DNA from: Acidimicrobium ferrooxidans DSM 10331
GTDB taxonomy: Bacteria; Actinomycetota; Acidimicrobiia; Acidimicrobiales; Ilumatobacteraceae
Length of the DNA stretch: 38,628 nt
Assembly (NCBI GenBank): GCA_945900735.1
Contig: CAMDJX010000005.1
Span: 1-38,628, forward strand
Reading direction: 5' to 3'
Positions within the stretch are counted from its first letter, which is position 1, and each line of letters begins with the position of its first letter. The notes under the pieces were generated by a model that worked only from the letters and a program-made list of their open reading frames with translations, ran no database searches and was not told the DNA's origin. The position numbers were made by a program, and so were the translations under genes. Shown in pieces: positions 7,146-15,715 of this stretch.

Positions 7146-8975
7146 ATGAGTGAGATGAGCGCAGGGGCTTCTGTCCCCGAGCAGCCAAAAGGCACGACGT
7201 CGGGCGAACCGCAAAATGGCGCCCAGGTTCCTGGCGGCCCGAAGAAGCGCCGCCGCGGTCGCCGCGGTGGACGTAACCGCAACCGCACACGCACGGGTGG
7301 CACCAACCCGGCAGCACCTGCAAACGATTCGGTGCAGGCTGCACCCCGCGTGGCAAGGGCACCAAGGCCAGCAACTTCCGAGGTGGAGCTTCCCGATCCT
7401 CCCCAAGAAGGCAAGATGGCAAGCCCCGAGGCAGTCAATGACGCGCTTGTACGCAAGCCTCAAATCGGTGACACCCGCCCGGCTCCTGCTTCTGCACTTG
7501 CCAAACCGGTCGTCGGCGCTGCAAATGGCCAGCGAAACGAAGGTTCTGAAGAAAAGCCACGGAGCAAGAACCGCCGCGGCGGCAAACGAGGCGGACGCAA
7601 TCGCCGAGGCCGAACACCGCGAAGTGAAGATGCGTCGAACGTCGTTGTCGGTACCGACGCCGAATTGATCGAACGCCGACGCGGCAAGGAGCGCAACGGA
7701 AAAGCTGTTGGTCGCTACCTCATGTGCGTGCAAGTGAGCGGCGATTTAACGCAGGTCGCTGTGCTCGAAGGTCGCAGTCTTATCGAGCATTATGTTTCGC
7801 GCCCCGCCGATGATGATTTGCAGATTCACGGCAACATTTACCTAGGCCGAGTACAAAATGTTTTGCCGGGTATGGAAGCGGCATTCGTCGATATCGGAAC
7901 GCAGAAGAATGCCGTTCTGTATCGAGGCGACGTGCAGTTTGACAAGGAAGACGTTGTCGAGCAGGGCCCAGACCCACGTATTGAGCAGGTGTTAAAAGCG
8001 CGGCAAATGATTTTGTGCCAAGTTACGAAGAACCCCATCGGCGCAAAGGGTGGCCGCCTGACACAAGAAGTTTCACTTCCTGGTCGATTCGTTGTGCTCA
8101 TCCCGGATTCGCGCACGTACGGAATTTCTAAACGACTTCCAGAAGGCGAGCGTCGACGCTTGCGCGGCATCCTCGACCGCATTAAGCCCGAGCAGCACGG
8201 AATTATTGTTCGAACTGCTGCAGAGAACGCAACCGAGCACGAACTCACCACCGACCTCACGCGACTAATCGAGCAGTGGGACCTCATTCGCAAACAAGCA
8301 GAAAAAGCCTCAACGCCATCACTGTTGTACCGCGAACCACCATTGGCAGTGCGCGTGATTCGTGAAGAATTCAGCAGCGACTATCGCGGCATTGTCATTG
8401 ACGATCCCCAGTTGTTTGCCGAGGTTCGCGATTACATCTCCGCATTCAACCCAGAATTCGCGGATCGTGTCGAGCTATTTGACGCCGCCAAAGAAGGCCT
8501 GCCATTGTTCGAGCAGTATCGCGTACACGAGCAGTTGCGTAAAGCGCTTGATAAAAAGGTTTGGCTACCAAGCGGTGGTTCGCTGATCATCGAGCACACC
8601 GAAGCGCTCAGCGTTATCGACGTGAACACTGGCAAGAACGTCGGAAAGTCGAATCTTGAAGAGACCGTATTCCACAACAATCTTGAGGCCGCCGAGGAAA
8701 TTGCACGTCAGTTGCGGCTCCGGGATATTGGCGGAATCATCGTCATCGACTTCATCGACATGGAGATTCGTGAGAATCGTCGCAAAGTACTTGAAGCCTT
8801 CAAGAGTGCACTTTCGCGAGACAAGACGCGCACCCAGGTTTTCGATATTTCCGAACTTGGTCTGGTCGAAATGACTCGCAAACGCATAGGCGAGGGCTTA
8901 TTGACGAATTTTGCAGAGGCCTGTGCGGCATGTGAGGGCCGTGGAGTGCTCATCGACATGTCGATGCTTGATTAA
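7146..8975 (+). CDS. rne: Ribonuclease E/G with basic N-terminal arm
   Basis: This 609-residue protein belongs to the RNase E/G family of single-strand endoribonucleases for mRNA decay and rRNA/tRNA processing. Residues 1-190 form a low-complexity arm with two Arg/Gly patches (about 33-50 and 141-159), probably RNA-binding. The catalytic core then starts with an S1 domain (GNIYLGRVQNVLPGMEAAFVDIG, about 229-251). Metal-binding aspartates are visible at 492 (VIDVNTG) and 535 (VIDFIDME), and the zinc-link CxxC at 593-596. It stops 13 residues after the CxxC, so it has no C-terminal scaffold; the disordered part is all N-terminal. It precedes rplU-rpmA, a common actinobacterial order. The ATG at 7146 follows AAGGAAACGAG. 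Confidence 0.95.
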   Translation: MSEMSAGASVPEQPKGTTSGEPQNGAQVPGGPKKRRRGRRGGRNRNRTRTGGTNPAAPANDSVQAAPRVARAPRPATSEVELPDPPQEGKMASPEAVNDALVRKPQIGDTRPAPASALAKPVVGAANGQRNEGSEEKPRSKNRRGGKRGGRNRRGRTPRSEDASNVVVGTDAELIERRRGKERNGKAVGRYLMCVQVSGDLTQVAVLEGRSLIEHYVSRPADDDLQIHGNIYLGRVQNVLPGMEAAFVDIGTQKNAVLYRGDVQFDKEDVVEQGPDPRIEQVLKARQMILCQVTKNPIGAKGGRLTQEVSLPGRFVVLIPDSRTYGISKRLPEGERRRLRGILDRIKPEQHGIIVRTAAENATEHELTTDLTRLIEQWDLIRKQAEKASTPSLLYREPPLAVRVIREEFSSDYRGIVIDDPQLFAEVRDYISAFNPEFADRVELFDAAKEGLPLFEQYRVHEQLRKALDKKVWLPSGGSLIIEHTEALSVIDVNTGKNVGKSNLEETVFHNNLEAAEEIARQLRLRDIGGIIVIDFIDMEIRENRRKVLEAFKSALSRDKTRTQVFDISELGLVEMTRKRIGEGLLTNFAEACAACEGRGVLIDMSMLD

Positions 8976-9060
8976 GAAGGATTTCCAGAAAAATCAATAA
9001 CAACTTGTCGTTTGACTGGTTGGAGAGCCCATGTGGCGAAGGGTAGAGTAAGGACTCGTT

Positions 9061-9372
9061 ATGTACGCAGTAATCGCAACCGGAGGCAAGCAAGAAAAAG
9101 TCGCCCAGGGCCAACAGGTCCAGGTCGAACTTCTTGGCGCCCAAGAAGGCACCGTGGTGAAGTTCACCCCAGTGCTACTCGTCGACGGAACAACCGTCCT
9201 TTCAACGCCAGCAGAATTGGCGAAGGCAACAGTTACTGCAACCATTATTGGTCAGGCTGCAGGCCCAAAGATCGACGGTTTCACATACAAGCGTCGTACC
9301 AACCAGCGTCGTCGTTTCGGACACCGCCAAAAGTATTCGGTGATTGAAATCACCAGCATCGCGAAAGGCTGA
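9061..9372 (+). CDS. rplU: 50S ribosomal protein L21
   Basis: The 103-residue product starts [14 protein letters not shown] and ends with [21 protein letters not shown], both diagnostic of L21, a 23S rRNA-binding protein of the large subunit. The ATG follows AAGGA at 9050-9054. The 85-base gap after rne contains a possible weak promoter (TTGGAG at 9020, TAGAGT at 9044), but its start would leave almost no leader, so I do not call it. rpmA follows after four bases. Confidence 0.97.
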   Translation: MYAVIATGGKQEKVAQGQQVQVELLGAQEGTVVKFTPVLLVDGTTVLSTPAELAKATVTATIIGQAAGPKIDGFTYKRRTNQRRRFGHRQKYSVIEITSIAKG

Positions 9373-9376
9373 TCTC

Positions 9377-9631
9377 ATGTCAAAAACCAAGGGTGGCGGT
9401 TCTACACGCAACGGTCGCGATTCAAACGCGCAACGACTCGGAGTCAAAGTATTTGACGGCACGGTCATCACCGCAGGAACAATTCTCATTCGTCAGCGCG
9501 GCACGAAAGTGCACCCTGGCAACAACGTTGGCATCGGCAAAGACGACACATTGTTCGCTCTTGCAGCCGGCAGCGTGAAGTTCGGCGAGCGTCGCGGTCG
9601 TCGCGTCGTCGACGTTCTTCCAACCAACTAA
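9377..9631 (+). CDS. rpmA: 50S ribosomal protein L27
   Basis: L27 is 84 residues here: [20 protein letters not shown] opens the protein, and the flexible [11 protein letters not shown] tail is the segment that reaches the peptidyl-transferase centre. The ORF track begins 33 bases earlier at an ATG inside rplU. The start at 9377 is preferred because it gives the family N terminus, falls four bases after the rplU stop and has AAAGG at 9364-9368. No long N-terminal leader needing cleavage is present. A convergent gene (dgt) lies immediately downstream. Confidence 0.96.
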   Translation: MSKTKGGGSTRNGRDSNAQRLGVKVFDGTVITAGTILIRQRGTKVHPGNNVGIGKDDTLFALAAGSVKFGERRGRRVVDVLPTN

Positions 9632-9636
9632 TTGCA

Positions 9637-9656
9637 TTCGCAGCCTCTGCTGCGAA
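9637..9656. terminator. Hairpin between convergent rpmA and dgt
   Basis: A perfect 7-bp stem, TTCGCAG paired with CTGCGAA, encloses a six-base loop (CCTCTG). It sits in the 32 bases between the facing stops of rpmA and dgt, where a bidirectional terminator would be expected. There is no real U tract on either side, so it is only a candidate intrinsic terminator. Confidence 0.45.
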
Positions 9657-9663
9657 GAGCGAG

Positions 9664-10830
9664 CTAGTTCGTATCGATACCTTTCGGTAGTCGGTCAACG
9701 CCCCAACCAAGAAGCACTGATCCTTGTCTGCACGCGAAACGATCGGTCATGCCCCCAACGTAGGCAACAGCATCGTGCAGCGCTTCGTCGCTATTGGCGA
9801 TTGGAATATTGCTGGTTGGGGATTGTTCGGTGAACATGTCCTCGGGGCGCGCACGGTAGTGCTCCACAAGTGCGCGCAGTAAGTCGATGACAGCTTTCGC
9901 TTGGTTGCGTGAAGCATCGCGCATGTAAATGTTTTCGTAGTTAAAGCGACGAAACTCGGCGAGTGCCTCTGCGGGTAACGACTCCATGCCGATTCGGCCG
10001 GACTGGGCGCTTGCTCTGATCATTGATGTGATGAATGCACGAAGCTGACTCGAACGAGTGAAGCCACATTGCGTGGCGACAATTTCTGGCAGTTGTTGCG
10101 GTGAAACAATGCCGGCGGCGACAGCATCCTCGAAGTCGTGACAAACATAGGCAATGCGATCGGCCCACGAAACCACTTCGCCTTCTGGTGTCATTGGCGC
10201 AGGGCGCGACCAAGAATGATTGCGAATGCCATCCAATGTTTCGACGCACAAGTTGAGAGGAACCAACGTGACATCGGCGCCCCAGAGCGCGTGATCGAAG
10301 CCATGTGCAACGAATGGAGAGAGCGCGTCCTCGCTGGCGTGACCACCAGGGCCATGCCCGCAATCGTGCCCGAGCGCGATGGCTTCAGTAAGCATGGTGT
10401 TGAGCCCGAGTGCACGCGAGACAGCAACGGCCACTTGCGCAACCTCGAGAGCGTGTGTGAGCCGAGTGCGTTGATGATCTTGGGGAAAGACGAAGACTTG
10501 AGTCTTTCCGGCGAGCCGACGAAATGCGGAAGCGTGAAGAATGCGATCGCGGTCGCGCTCGAAGCACGTGCGATAGTCGTCGGCCTGTTCGGCGATTGCT
10601 CGGTTGCCGGCACCCAATGCGCGAGTTGCTAACGGTGCAAGTTGCGCGTCTTCACGCGCCTCGCGCTCTGCGCGCGACACGATGTTGGTAGAGCCAGCGC
10701 CCGCCCAAGAATCGGCATGAGCGAAGATAATTCCATCAGGTGAGTGGAAGCCGTGCATTGTGCTGGCCCATGACTGGGCACGAGACCCTGATGGGTCCTG
10801 AGGCTGTGCAGACTTGTTGACCTCATTCAT
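9664..10830 (-). CDS. dgt: dGTPase-like deoxynucleotide triphosphohydrolase (HD superfamily)
   Basis: The protein carries the HD-superfamily metal site: His in TRLTHALEV, the HD pair in LGHDCGHGPGGH, and a later Asp in SWADRIAY. The substrate-side motif DRDRILHASAFRRLAGKTQVF is characteristic of Dgt/SAMHD1-like enzymes, which hydrolyse dNTPs to deoxynucleoside and triphosphate. The ORF track starts at a GTG (10839). The ATG at 10830 has GGAG close before it and is preferred, giving 388 residues. About 60 residues precede the usual family start and look unconserved, so a still later start such as the ATG 28 codons into the track ORF is possible. It is inverted between rpmA and obg. Confidence 0.9.
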   Translation of the reverse strand: MNEVNKSAQPQDPSGSRAQSWASTMHGFHSPDGIIFAHADSWAGAGSTNIVSRAEREAREDAQLAPLATRALGAGNRAIAEQADDYRTCFERDRDRILHASAFRRLAGKTQVFVFPQDHQRTRLTHALEVAQVAVAVSRALGLNTMLTEAIALGHDCGHGPGGHASEDALSPFVAHGFDHALWGADVTLVPLNLCVETLDGIRNHSWSRPAPMTPEGEVVSWADRIAYVCHDFEDAVAAGIVSPQQLPEIVATQCGFTRSSQLRAFITSMIRASAQSGRIGMESLPAEALAEFRRFNYENIYMRDASRNQAKAVIDLLRALVEHYRARPEDMFTEQSPTSNIPIANSDEALHDAVAYVGGMTDRFACRQGSVLLGWGVDRLPKGIDTN

Positions 10831-10877
10831 AATCTCCACGATACGAGCAGGGTGTCGCAGTAGCCTAGAAAGCCCCT

Positions 10878-12128
10878 ATGAGTGCATTTGTCGACGAAGC
10901 CCAACTGAACGTTCGCGGAGGCGATGGCGGTGCAGGCTGTGTCAGTTTCCGCAGAGAGGGCCCAGTTGCCTTCGGTGGCCCAAACGGTGGCGATGGTGGC
11001 GACGGCGGTTCGGTATGGCTTGAGGCGGATCACAATGTGGCGTCGTTGCTGGCCTTTCGCGATCACCCCCACCGTCGAGCAGGCGATGGCGTGCATGGAA
11101 TGGGCAAAGACTTGCACGGTCGACGCGGACAAGAGATGTTGATCAAGGTTCCGGAAGGAACCGTGGTTCGCGACTTGTACACGAACGAGATTCTCGCCGA
11201 CCTGCCAGAGCACGGCGCCCGCTTCTGCGTCGCACACGGTGGTCAAGGCGGAAGAGGCAATGCGCGTTTCTTGTCCAACCGTCGTAGGGCGCCAAAGTTT
11301 GCCGAACAGGGTGAACATGGAAAAGAGCGTTGGCTGAAGTTAGAACTCAAACTGATGGCCGACGTTGCACTTGTGGGATTTCCTAACGCCGGCAAGTCCA
11401 CATTTATCAGTACTGTCTCGGCCGCAAAGCCAAAAATTGCCAACTATCCGTTTACAACACTCGAACCCCACCTGGGCGTCGTGAAGTTAGACGCGACCAC
11501 CGAGTTCATCATCGCCGACATTCCTGGCATCATCGAAGGCGCCAGCGAAGGGCGAGGGCTGGGCCATCAGTTCTTGCGTCATATTGAACGCGCGCGCGTG
11601 CTGTGCATTTTGCTCGACCTCGCCCCGATGGACGATGTGCCTGCTGTGGAACAGGAGCGAATCTTGTTACAAGAGTTGCAGGCGTATCGCCCCGACTTGC
11701 TGGACCGACCAAGACTGGTAGTGGGCACAAAGACCGACGCAGCCGATGAAGAGCACATGGCAAGTTGGAGCGGCATGAAGATGTCGGCTGTTACACGCGA
11801 TGGCGTGCGCAAAGTGCTGGGCGAATTGGCGCAGCTGGTGCAAGGCGCTCGAACCGTGTTGCCACCTAAGCAAGGCTCTGTAGTGATTAGGCCTGTACCT
11901 GAAGGCACCAAGATTGAGCGGATGGGTGAATCCGAGTTTCGACTGCATGGTCGCGACGTGGAGCGTGCTGTTGCGCTCAGCGATGTAACAACACCAGATG
12001 CATTAAATTACATAGACGAGCGCCTCAAGAACTTGGGCGTACCACGATTGTTGGCACGCGCCGGAGCAAGCGATGGGGCAGTGGTACACATTGGCGCATT
12101 TAGTTTCGACTACACACCCGAGAGTTAG
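10878..12128 (+). CDS. obg: Obg/CgtA GTPase
   Basis: This 416-residue protein has the three-part Obg layout. The glycine-rich Obg fold comes first (FVDEAQLNVRGGDGGAGCVSF onward). The G domain has the P-loop GFPNAGKS at 167-174, the G3 motif DIPGIIEGA, and TKTD where NKxD is usual. The C-terminal OCT domain follows from about residue 340. Obg is an essential GTPase linked to large-subunit assembly and stress signalling. It usually follows rpmA directly; here dgt intervenes on the other strand, so obg needs its own promoter in or near the 47 bases before its ATG. proB starts two bases after the stop. Confidence 0.97.
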   Translation: MSAFVDEAQLNVRGGDGGAGCVSFRREGPVAFGGPNGGDGGDGGSVWLEADHNVASLLAFRDHPHRRAGDGVHGMGKDLHGRRGQEMLIKVPEGTVVRDLYTNEILADLPEHGARFCVAHGGQGGRGNARFLSNRRRAPKFAEQGEHGKERWLKLELKLMADVALVGFPNAGKSTFISTVSAAKPKIANYPFTTLEPHLGVVKLDATTEFIIADIPGIIEGASEGRGLGHQFLRHIERARVLCILLDLAPMDDVPAVEQERILLQELQAYRPDLLDRPRLVVGTKTDAADEEHMASWSGMKMSAVTRDGVRKVLGELAQLVQGARTVLPPKQGSVVIRPVPEGTKIERMGESEFRLHGRDVERAVALSDVTTPDALNYIDERLKNLGVPRLLARAGASDGAVVHIGAFSFDYTPES

Positions 12129-12130
12129 CC

Positions 12131-13228
12131 ATGAGAATTGTCGTAAAAATTGGAACCTCATCGGTCACCGATGAGCGAGGCAGTATCAAAACTGATGCCA
12201 TAGCAACGCTGTGCGAACAAGTTGCACAACTACGTGCAGACAAGCACGAAGTGGTGGTTGTTACCTCGGGCGCCGTGGCTGGTGGGGTGGCGGCGCTCGG
12301 CATGAAACAACGGCCAACCGACACACTCACGTTGCAGGCTTTGGCGGCGGTTGGGCAGAGCTTGCTGATGAACGAATACAACAAGTATTTGGCAAAGCAC
12401 GACCTAATCGGTGCACAAGTGCTTTTGGTGCCAAACGACTTCATTGATCGCACGCAATATCTTCATGCGAGAAGCACCCTTATTCGACTGATGGAGTTGG
12501 GATGCGTGCCAATCATTAACGAGAACGACGCCATTGCCAGCGATGAAATACGTTTCGGCGACAACGATCGCATAGCGGCGCTTGTTTCGCACAACATCGG
12601 CGCCGATGTGTTGGTTTTGTTAACCGACATTGCCGGCCTATATACGGCAGACCCAGCCACAGACGCCACGGCGGCTTTTGTTGAAGAAGTTGCTGCCGAC
12701 GACGAACTGCTCTCTGTTCATGCTGGAAGCGCTGGTTCTGCGCGCGGCAGCGGGGGCATGGCCTCGAAGCTTTCGGCAGCGCGGATTGCATCGTGGTCTG
12801 GAGTGCGAACGGTAATCGCAAGTGCCAACCGTGCAGATGTACTGGCACAGGCAATCGCTGCTGTACCAGGAGCTGGCACACAGTTTTTGCCGCATAACCG
12901 AAACCTCTCGGCCCGCAAATTGTGGATTGCGTTTGCAGCGCAGCACAGCGGCAGCATTGTGGTCGACGATGGTGCCAGAACAGCATTGATCGAACGAAAT
13001 ACTTCGCTGCTGCACGCGGGGATCGTTGAAGTGCACGGCGACTTCGTTGCTGGTGACACGGTAGAAATCAAGGACATGCGCGATGTTGTCTTTGCGCGCG
13101 GAATGGTTTCGGTTGACGCCGTCCAAGCCGGTGCTGCAGCCGGTCGCAACAGCTCCGAGCTCCCAGACGGAATTGGGGCCGAACTAGTTCACCGTGATGA
13201 TTTAGTCATTTTGCTGAATACAAAATGA
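12131..13228 (+). CDS. proB: Glutamate 5-kinase
   Basis: The 365-residue protein has an N-terminal amino acid kinase domain (MRIVVKIGTSSVTDERGSI, VVVTSGAVAGG, and the substrate segment IINENDAIA). A C-terminal PUA domain starts at about residue 275. ProB phosphorylates glutamate in the first step of proline synthesis and is usually feedback-inhibited by proline. proA, its usual neighbour, is not in this window. The gene directly follows obg, and its last 40 bases overlap the 3' end of murJ on the other strand. Confidence 0.96.
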   Translation: MRIVVKIGTSSVTDERGSIKTDAIATLCEQVAQLRADKHEVVVVTSGAVAGGVAALGMKQRPTDTLTLQALAAVGQSLLMNEYNKYLAKHDLIGAQVLLVPNDFIDRTQYLHARSTLIRLMELGCVPIINENDAIASDEIRFGDNDRIAALVSHNIGADVLVLLTDIAGLYTADPATDATAAFVEEVAADDELLSVHAGSAGSARGSGGMASKLSAARIASWSGVRTVIASANRADVLAQAIAAVPGAGTQFLPHNRNLSARKLWIAFAAQHSGSIVVDDGARTALIERNTSLLHAGIVEVHGDFVAGDTVEIKDMRDVVFARGMVSVDAVQAGAAAGRNSSELPDGIGAELVHRDDLVILLNTK

Positions 13229-14781
13229 CGAATATCTGGCGCACCAAATGTCAGCAATGCAAATACATACACCAGTAGCCCCAGGCACGAGCTAACAACA
13301 ACGCGGAGCAGGGCACCTGCACCAACGTTTGAACCGATAGCGCCGCTGGTGAGGCGAATCACCACGGCCATTAAGGCAGCTGCTCCGATAATCCGAAGTA
13401 TTGAAAACAAAAGTGGTGCGAGTTGAAGCGACGGAGTAGATCGGTGCAGAACAAGTAGCGCAATGGCGCCGGACACGAGATAAGCAAGGGAAAATGCGAT
13501 TCCCAACCCGAGGACATCGAATCGGTCGACGAGCAGTAGCGCAAAAACAATGTTCAGTACATTTTCAACGAGATTGATCAAGAACGGAGTGCGCGTGTCG
13601 TTGCGGGCATAAAAACCGCGAAGGGTAAAGAGATAGATGGAGAAACCCGCCACTCCCAGAGCGAGCCCCGACAAAGCACGGGCGGTGTTGGTGGTGGCAA
13701 CTAGATCAAAGTTTCCATGTTGTAGCAGTGCTCCAACGATTGGTCGAGCCAGAACAAAGAGACCGATTGCAGCAGGAATCGTAAGCATGGCCGTGTAGCG
13801 AATTCCATCGGTCATGCGATGGGCGAAGGACGGTTCGTCTTTGGCATGGATCAGTCTGGATAGCTCCGGCACAAATGTGGTGGCTAGCGAGACAGCAAGC
13901 AGTCCGTGAGGTAGCTGGAAGATAATGAATGCCTTTGCATAAGCATCCACCCAACCGCTTCCGGGCGATGCGAGGTTTTTGATGACTACGAGAGCGATCT
14001 GGTTTGCAACGACGTATCCGAGTGTCCATGTTGACAGCCGAACAAGGCGAAGTACGGCAGGATGTCGAAATTGGGGCTTAAAAGATATGTGTACTTCGTT
14101 GCGACGTACAGCCATCAATTGGACGAGAGACATCATTGCTATTCCGACAGTTGTGCTGAGGCCGAGAGTCCACAACAGCGAATAGTTCGAGTTGATTTCA
14201 CCTAACAGGGGAGGGGATGCCGCACCGACTGAAGGAATGTAGAGAAGAAATGCAACTGCAACGATGTTTGCTAAAGCGGGGGACCATGCCGCAACAAAAA
14301 ACTGGCGGCGCGCGTTCAACAGTGCTGAAGTGATTGCACTTAGTCCGTAGAAGAAAATTTGGACGAGGAAAATTCGCGTCAGGGCGGTGCCGGCGTCCCT
14401 GTATGCGTCTGCGTCCACCGCGCTTGCCGGGTTGAGTGAAAAGAGATGGAAGATCGCCGGCGCTGCCAAAATCGCCACGACAGTAACCGAAACGAGTACG
14501 TAGAAGGCTGTACTGATTACGGCGTCGATGTCATTGCTCTCCTCGCGGTCCTGGTCAACGAGCCTCGCGAAAATGGGAACAAGGCTGGCGGAAAGCACGC
14601 CGCCGATAAAGAGTTCGTAAATGGCGTTGGGAGCGTTATTTGCGCCGTCGAATGCGTCGGCCAATGCGGTTTGACCGATCACGATGCCAAAAATCACAAT
14701 GCGCACAAGTCCCGTGATTCGGGAGACTGCGGTGCCAGAAGCAACGACGAGATTCGATCGAATAAGACCGGCCATGAGCAC
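13189..14781 (-). CDS. murJ: Lipid II flippase MurJ (MviN)
   Basis: This 530-residue polytopic membrane protein has the MOP-superfamily MurJ pattern. The N-terminal segment SNLVVASGTAVSRITGLVRI is the family opening, and SLATTFVPELSRL and TLRGFYARNDTRTPFLINL are conserved loop segments. MurJ moves undecaprenyl-linked lipid II to the outer membrane face for RodA/FtsW and the PBPs. The protein ends soon after the last membrane helix, with none of the pseudokinase extension seen in mycobacterial MviN. The track start is a GTG at 14781; an ATG two codons later (14775) is equally good. The 3' end overlaps proB by 40 bases, and it is divergent from the MoxR gene. Confidence 0.95.
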   Translation of the reverse strand: MLMAGLIRSNLVVASGTAVSRITGLVRIVIFGIVIGQTALADAFDGANNAPNAIYELFIGGVLSASLVPIFARLVDQDREESNDIDAVISTAFYVLVSVTVVAILAAPAIFHLFSLNPASAVDADAYRDAGTALTRIFLVQIFFYGLSAITSALLNARRQFFVAAWSPALANIVAVAFLLYIPSVGAASPPLLGEINSNYSLLWTLGLSTTVGIAMMSLVQLMAVRRNEVHISFKPQFRHPAVLRLVRLSTWTLGYVVANQIALVVIKNLASPGSGWVDAYAKAFIIFQLPHGLLAVSLATTFVPELSRLIHAKDEPSFAHRMTDGIRYTAMLTIPAAIGLFVLARPIVGALLQHGNFDLVATTNTARALSGLALGVAGFSIYLFTLRGFYARNDTRTPFLINLVENVLNIVFALLLVDRFDVLGLGIAFSLAYLVSGAIALLVLHRSTPSLQLAPLLFSILRIIGAAALMAVVIRLTSGAIGSNVGAGALLRVVVSSCLGLLVYVFALLTFGAPDIRHFVFSKMTKSSR

Positions 14782-14840
14782 TCATCATCGTAGGGGTTTG
14801 GATCGGAGTGTCAGCGGGATCAAGCACTAAGGTTGCCCGA

Positions 14841-15707
14841 ATGGAAAGCCGATTTGAGTCAGTTCAGCAGGTGCGTGATGGTCTAAAGCAGGTCAACTAT
14901 TTGGCCGACGACGGCATTGCTGGTGTGGTGTACTTAGCGCAGAGGCTTGGAAAGCCAATTCTCGTTGAGGGACCAGCTGGCACGGGAAAGACGCAGTTGG
15001 CGAAAAGTGTTGCCGACATGACAGGCGCCCGTCTGATTCGTCTGCAGTGCTACGAGGGCCTCGACGAGTCGAAGGCACTCTACGAATGGAACTACAAGAA
15101 GCAGTTGCTGCGCATTCAAGCCGACAAATCAAGTGACTCGTGGAGCGAAGTTCACGATGACATCTTCTCACAAGAGTTTTTGCTCACCCGTCCTTTGCTA
15201 GAGGCGATCAGCAGCGAAGATCCCGTAGTTCTTTTGATCGACGAAGTGGATCGAGTGGAAATCGAGACAGAGGCATTGCTGCTCGAAATTCTTTCGGAGT
15301 ATCAAGTTTCTATTCCCGAACTTGGAACCATTACGGCCAAGCAAATTCCTATGGTCTTCCTCACATCGAACAACACACGCGAATTGTCGGAGGCTCTCAA
15401 ACGCCGCTGTCTGTTCCTGCACATCGATTACCCAGACATGGAACGAGAAAAAGAAATCGTTCTCACAAAGGTTCCTGACATCACGCAAAACCTTGCCGAC
15501 CAGATTGCTCGTATCGTACGAAGCATTCGTCAGTTGGATTTGAAGAAGGCACCATCAGTGAGCGAGACGCTCGACTGGGCTCGAACTTTGATGTTGCTCG
15601 GTATCGAACACATCGATGCTCAAGAAGCAAAGGAAACCCTCCACATCCTGCTCAAATACCAAACCGACATTGCCAAAGCGGCGAAGGAACTGTCGGTCGA
15701 CAAGTGA
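14841..15707 (+). CDS. MoxR-type AAA+ ATPase (CoxD-like)
   Basis: With the ATG at 14841 the product is 288 residues. Visible motifs are Walker A GPAGTGKT (44-51), Walker B LLIDEVDR (131-138), sensor-1 TSNN (175-178) and the arginine pair RR (188-189). MoxR ATPases act as chaperones that, with a VWA-domain partner, mature or insert metal centres into client enzymes; the partner is encoded next. The track starts at a GTG 33 bases earlier. I prefer the ATG because AAGG lies eight bases before it and because family members start near RFESV. Sequence and pairing resemble CoxD of CO dehydrogenase clusters, but no cox structural genes are here, so the client is unknown. Confidence 0.9.
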   Translation: MESRFESVQQVRDGLKQVNYLADDGIAGVVYLAQRLGKPILVEGPAGTGKTQLAKSVADMTGARLIRLQCYEGLDESKALYEWNYKKQLLRIQADKSSDSWSEVHDDIFSQEFLLTRPLLEAISSEDPVVLLIDEVDRVEIETEALLLEILSEYQVSIPELGTITAKQIPMVFLTSNNTRELSEALKRRCLFLHIDYPDMEREKEIVLTKVPDITQNLADQIARIVRSIRQLDLKKAPSVSETLDWARTLMLLGIEHIDAQEAKETLHILLKYQTDIAKAAKELSVDK

Positions 15708-15715
15708 TCTGAACC

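Noticed and set aside
7050-7733. 227-residue minus-strand ORF covering the rne leader and N-terminal arm
   Set aside because: It arises from the GC-rich Arg/Gly codons on the other strand and has no recognisable sequence.
9001-9060. Promoter for rplU (TTGGAG-N18-TAGAGT)
   Set aside because: Boxes are weak, and the implied start leaves almost no room for the ribosome binding site that is present, so read-through from rne is as likely.
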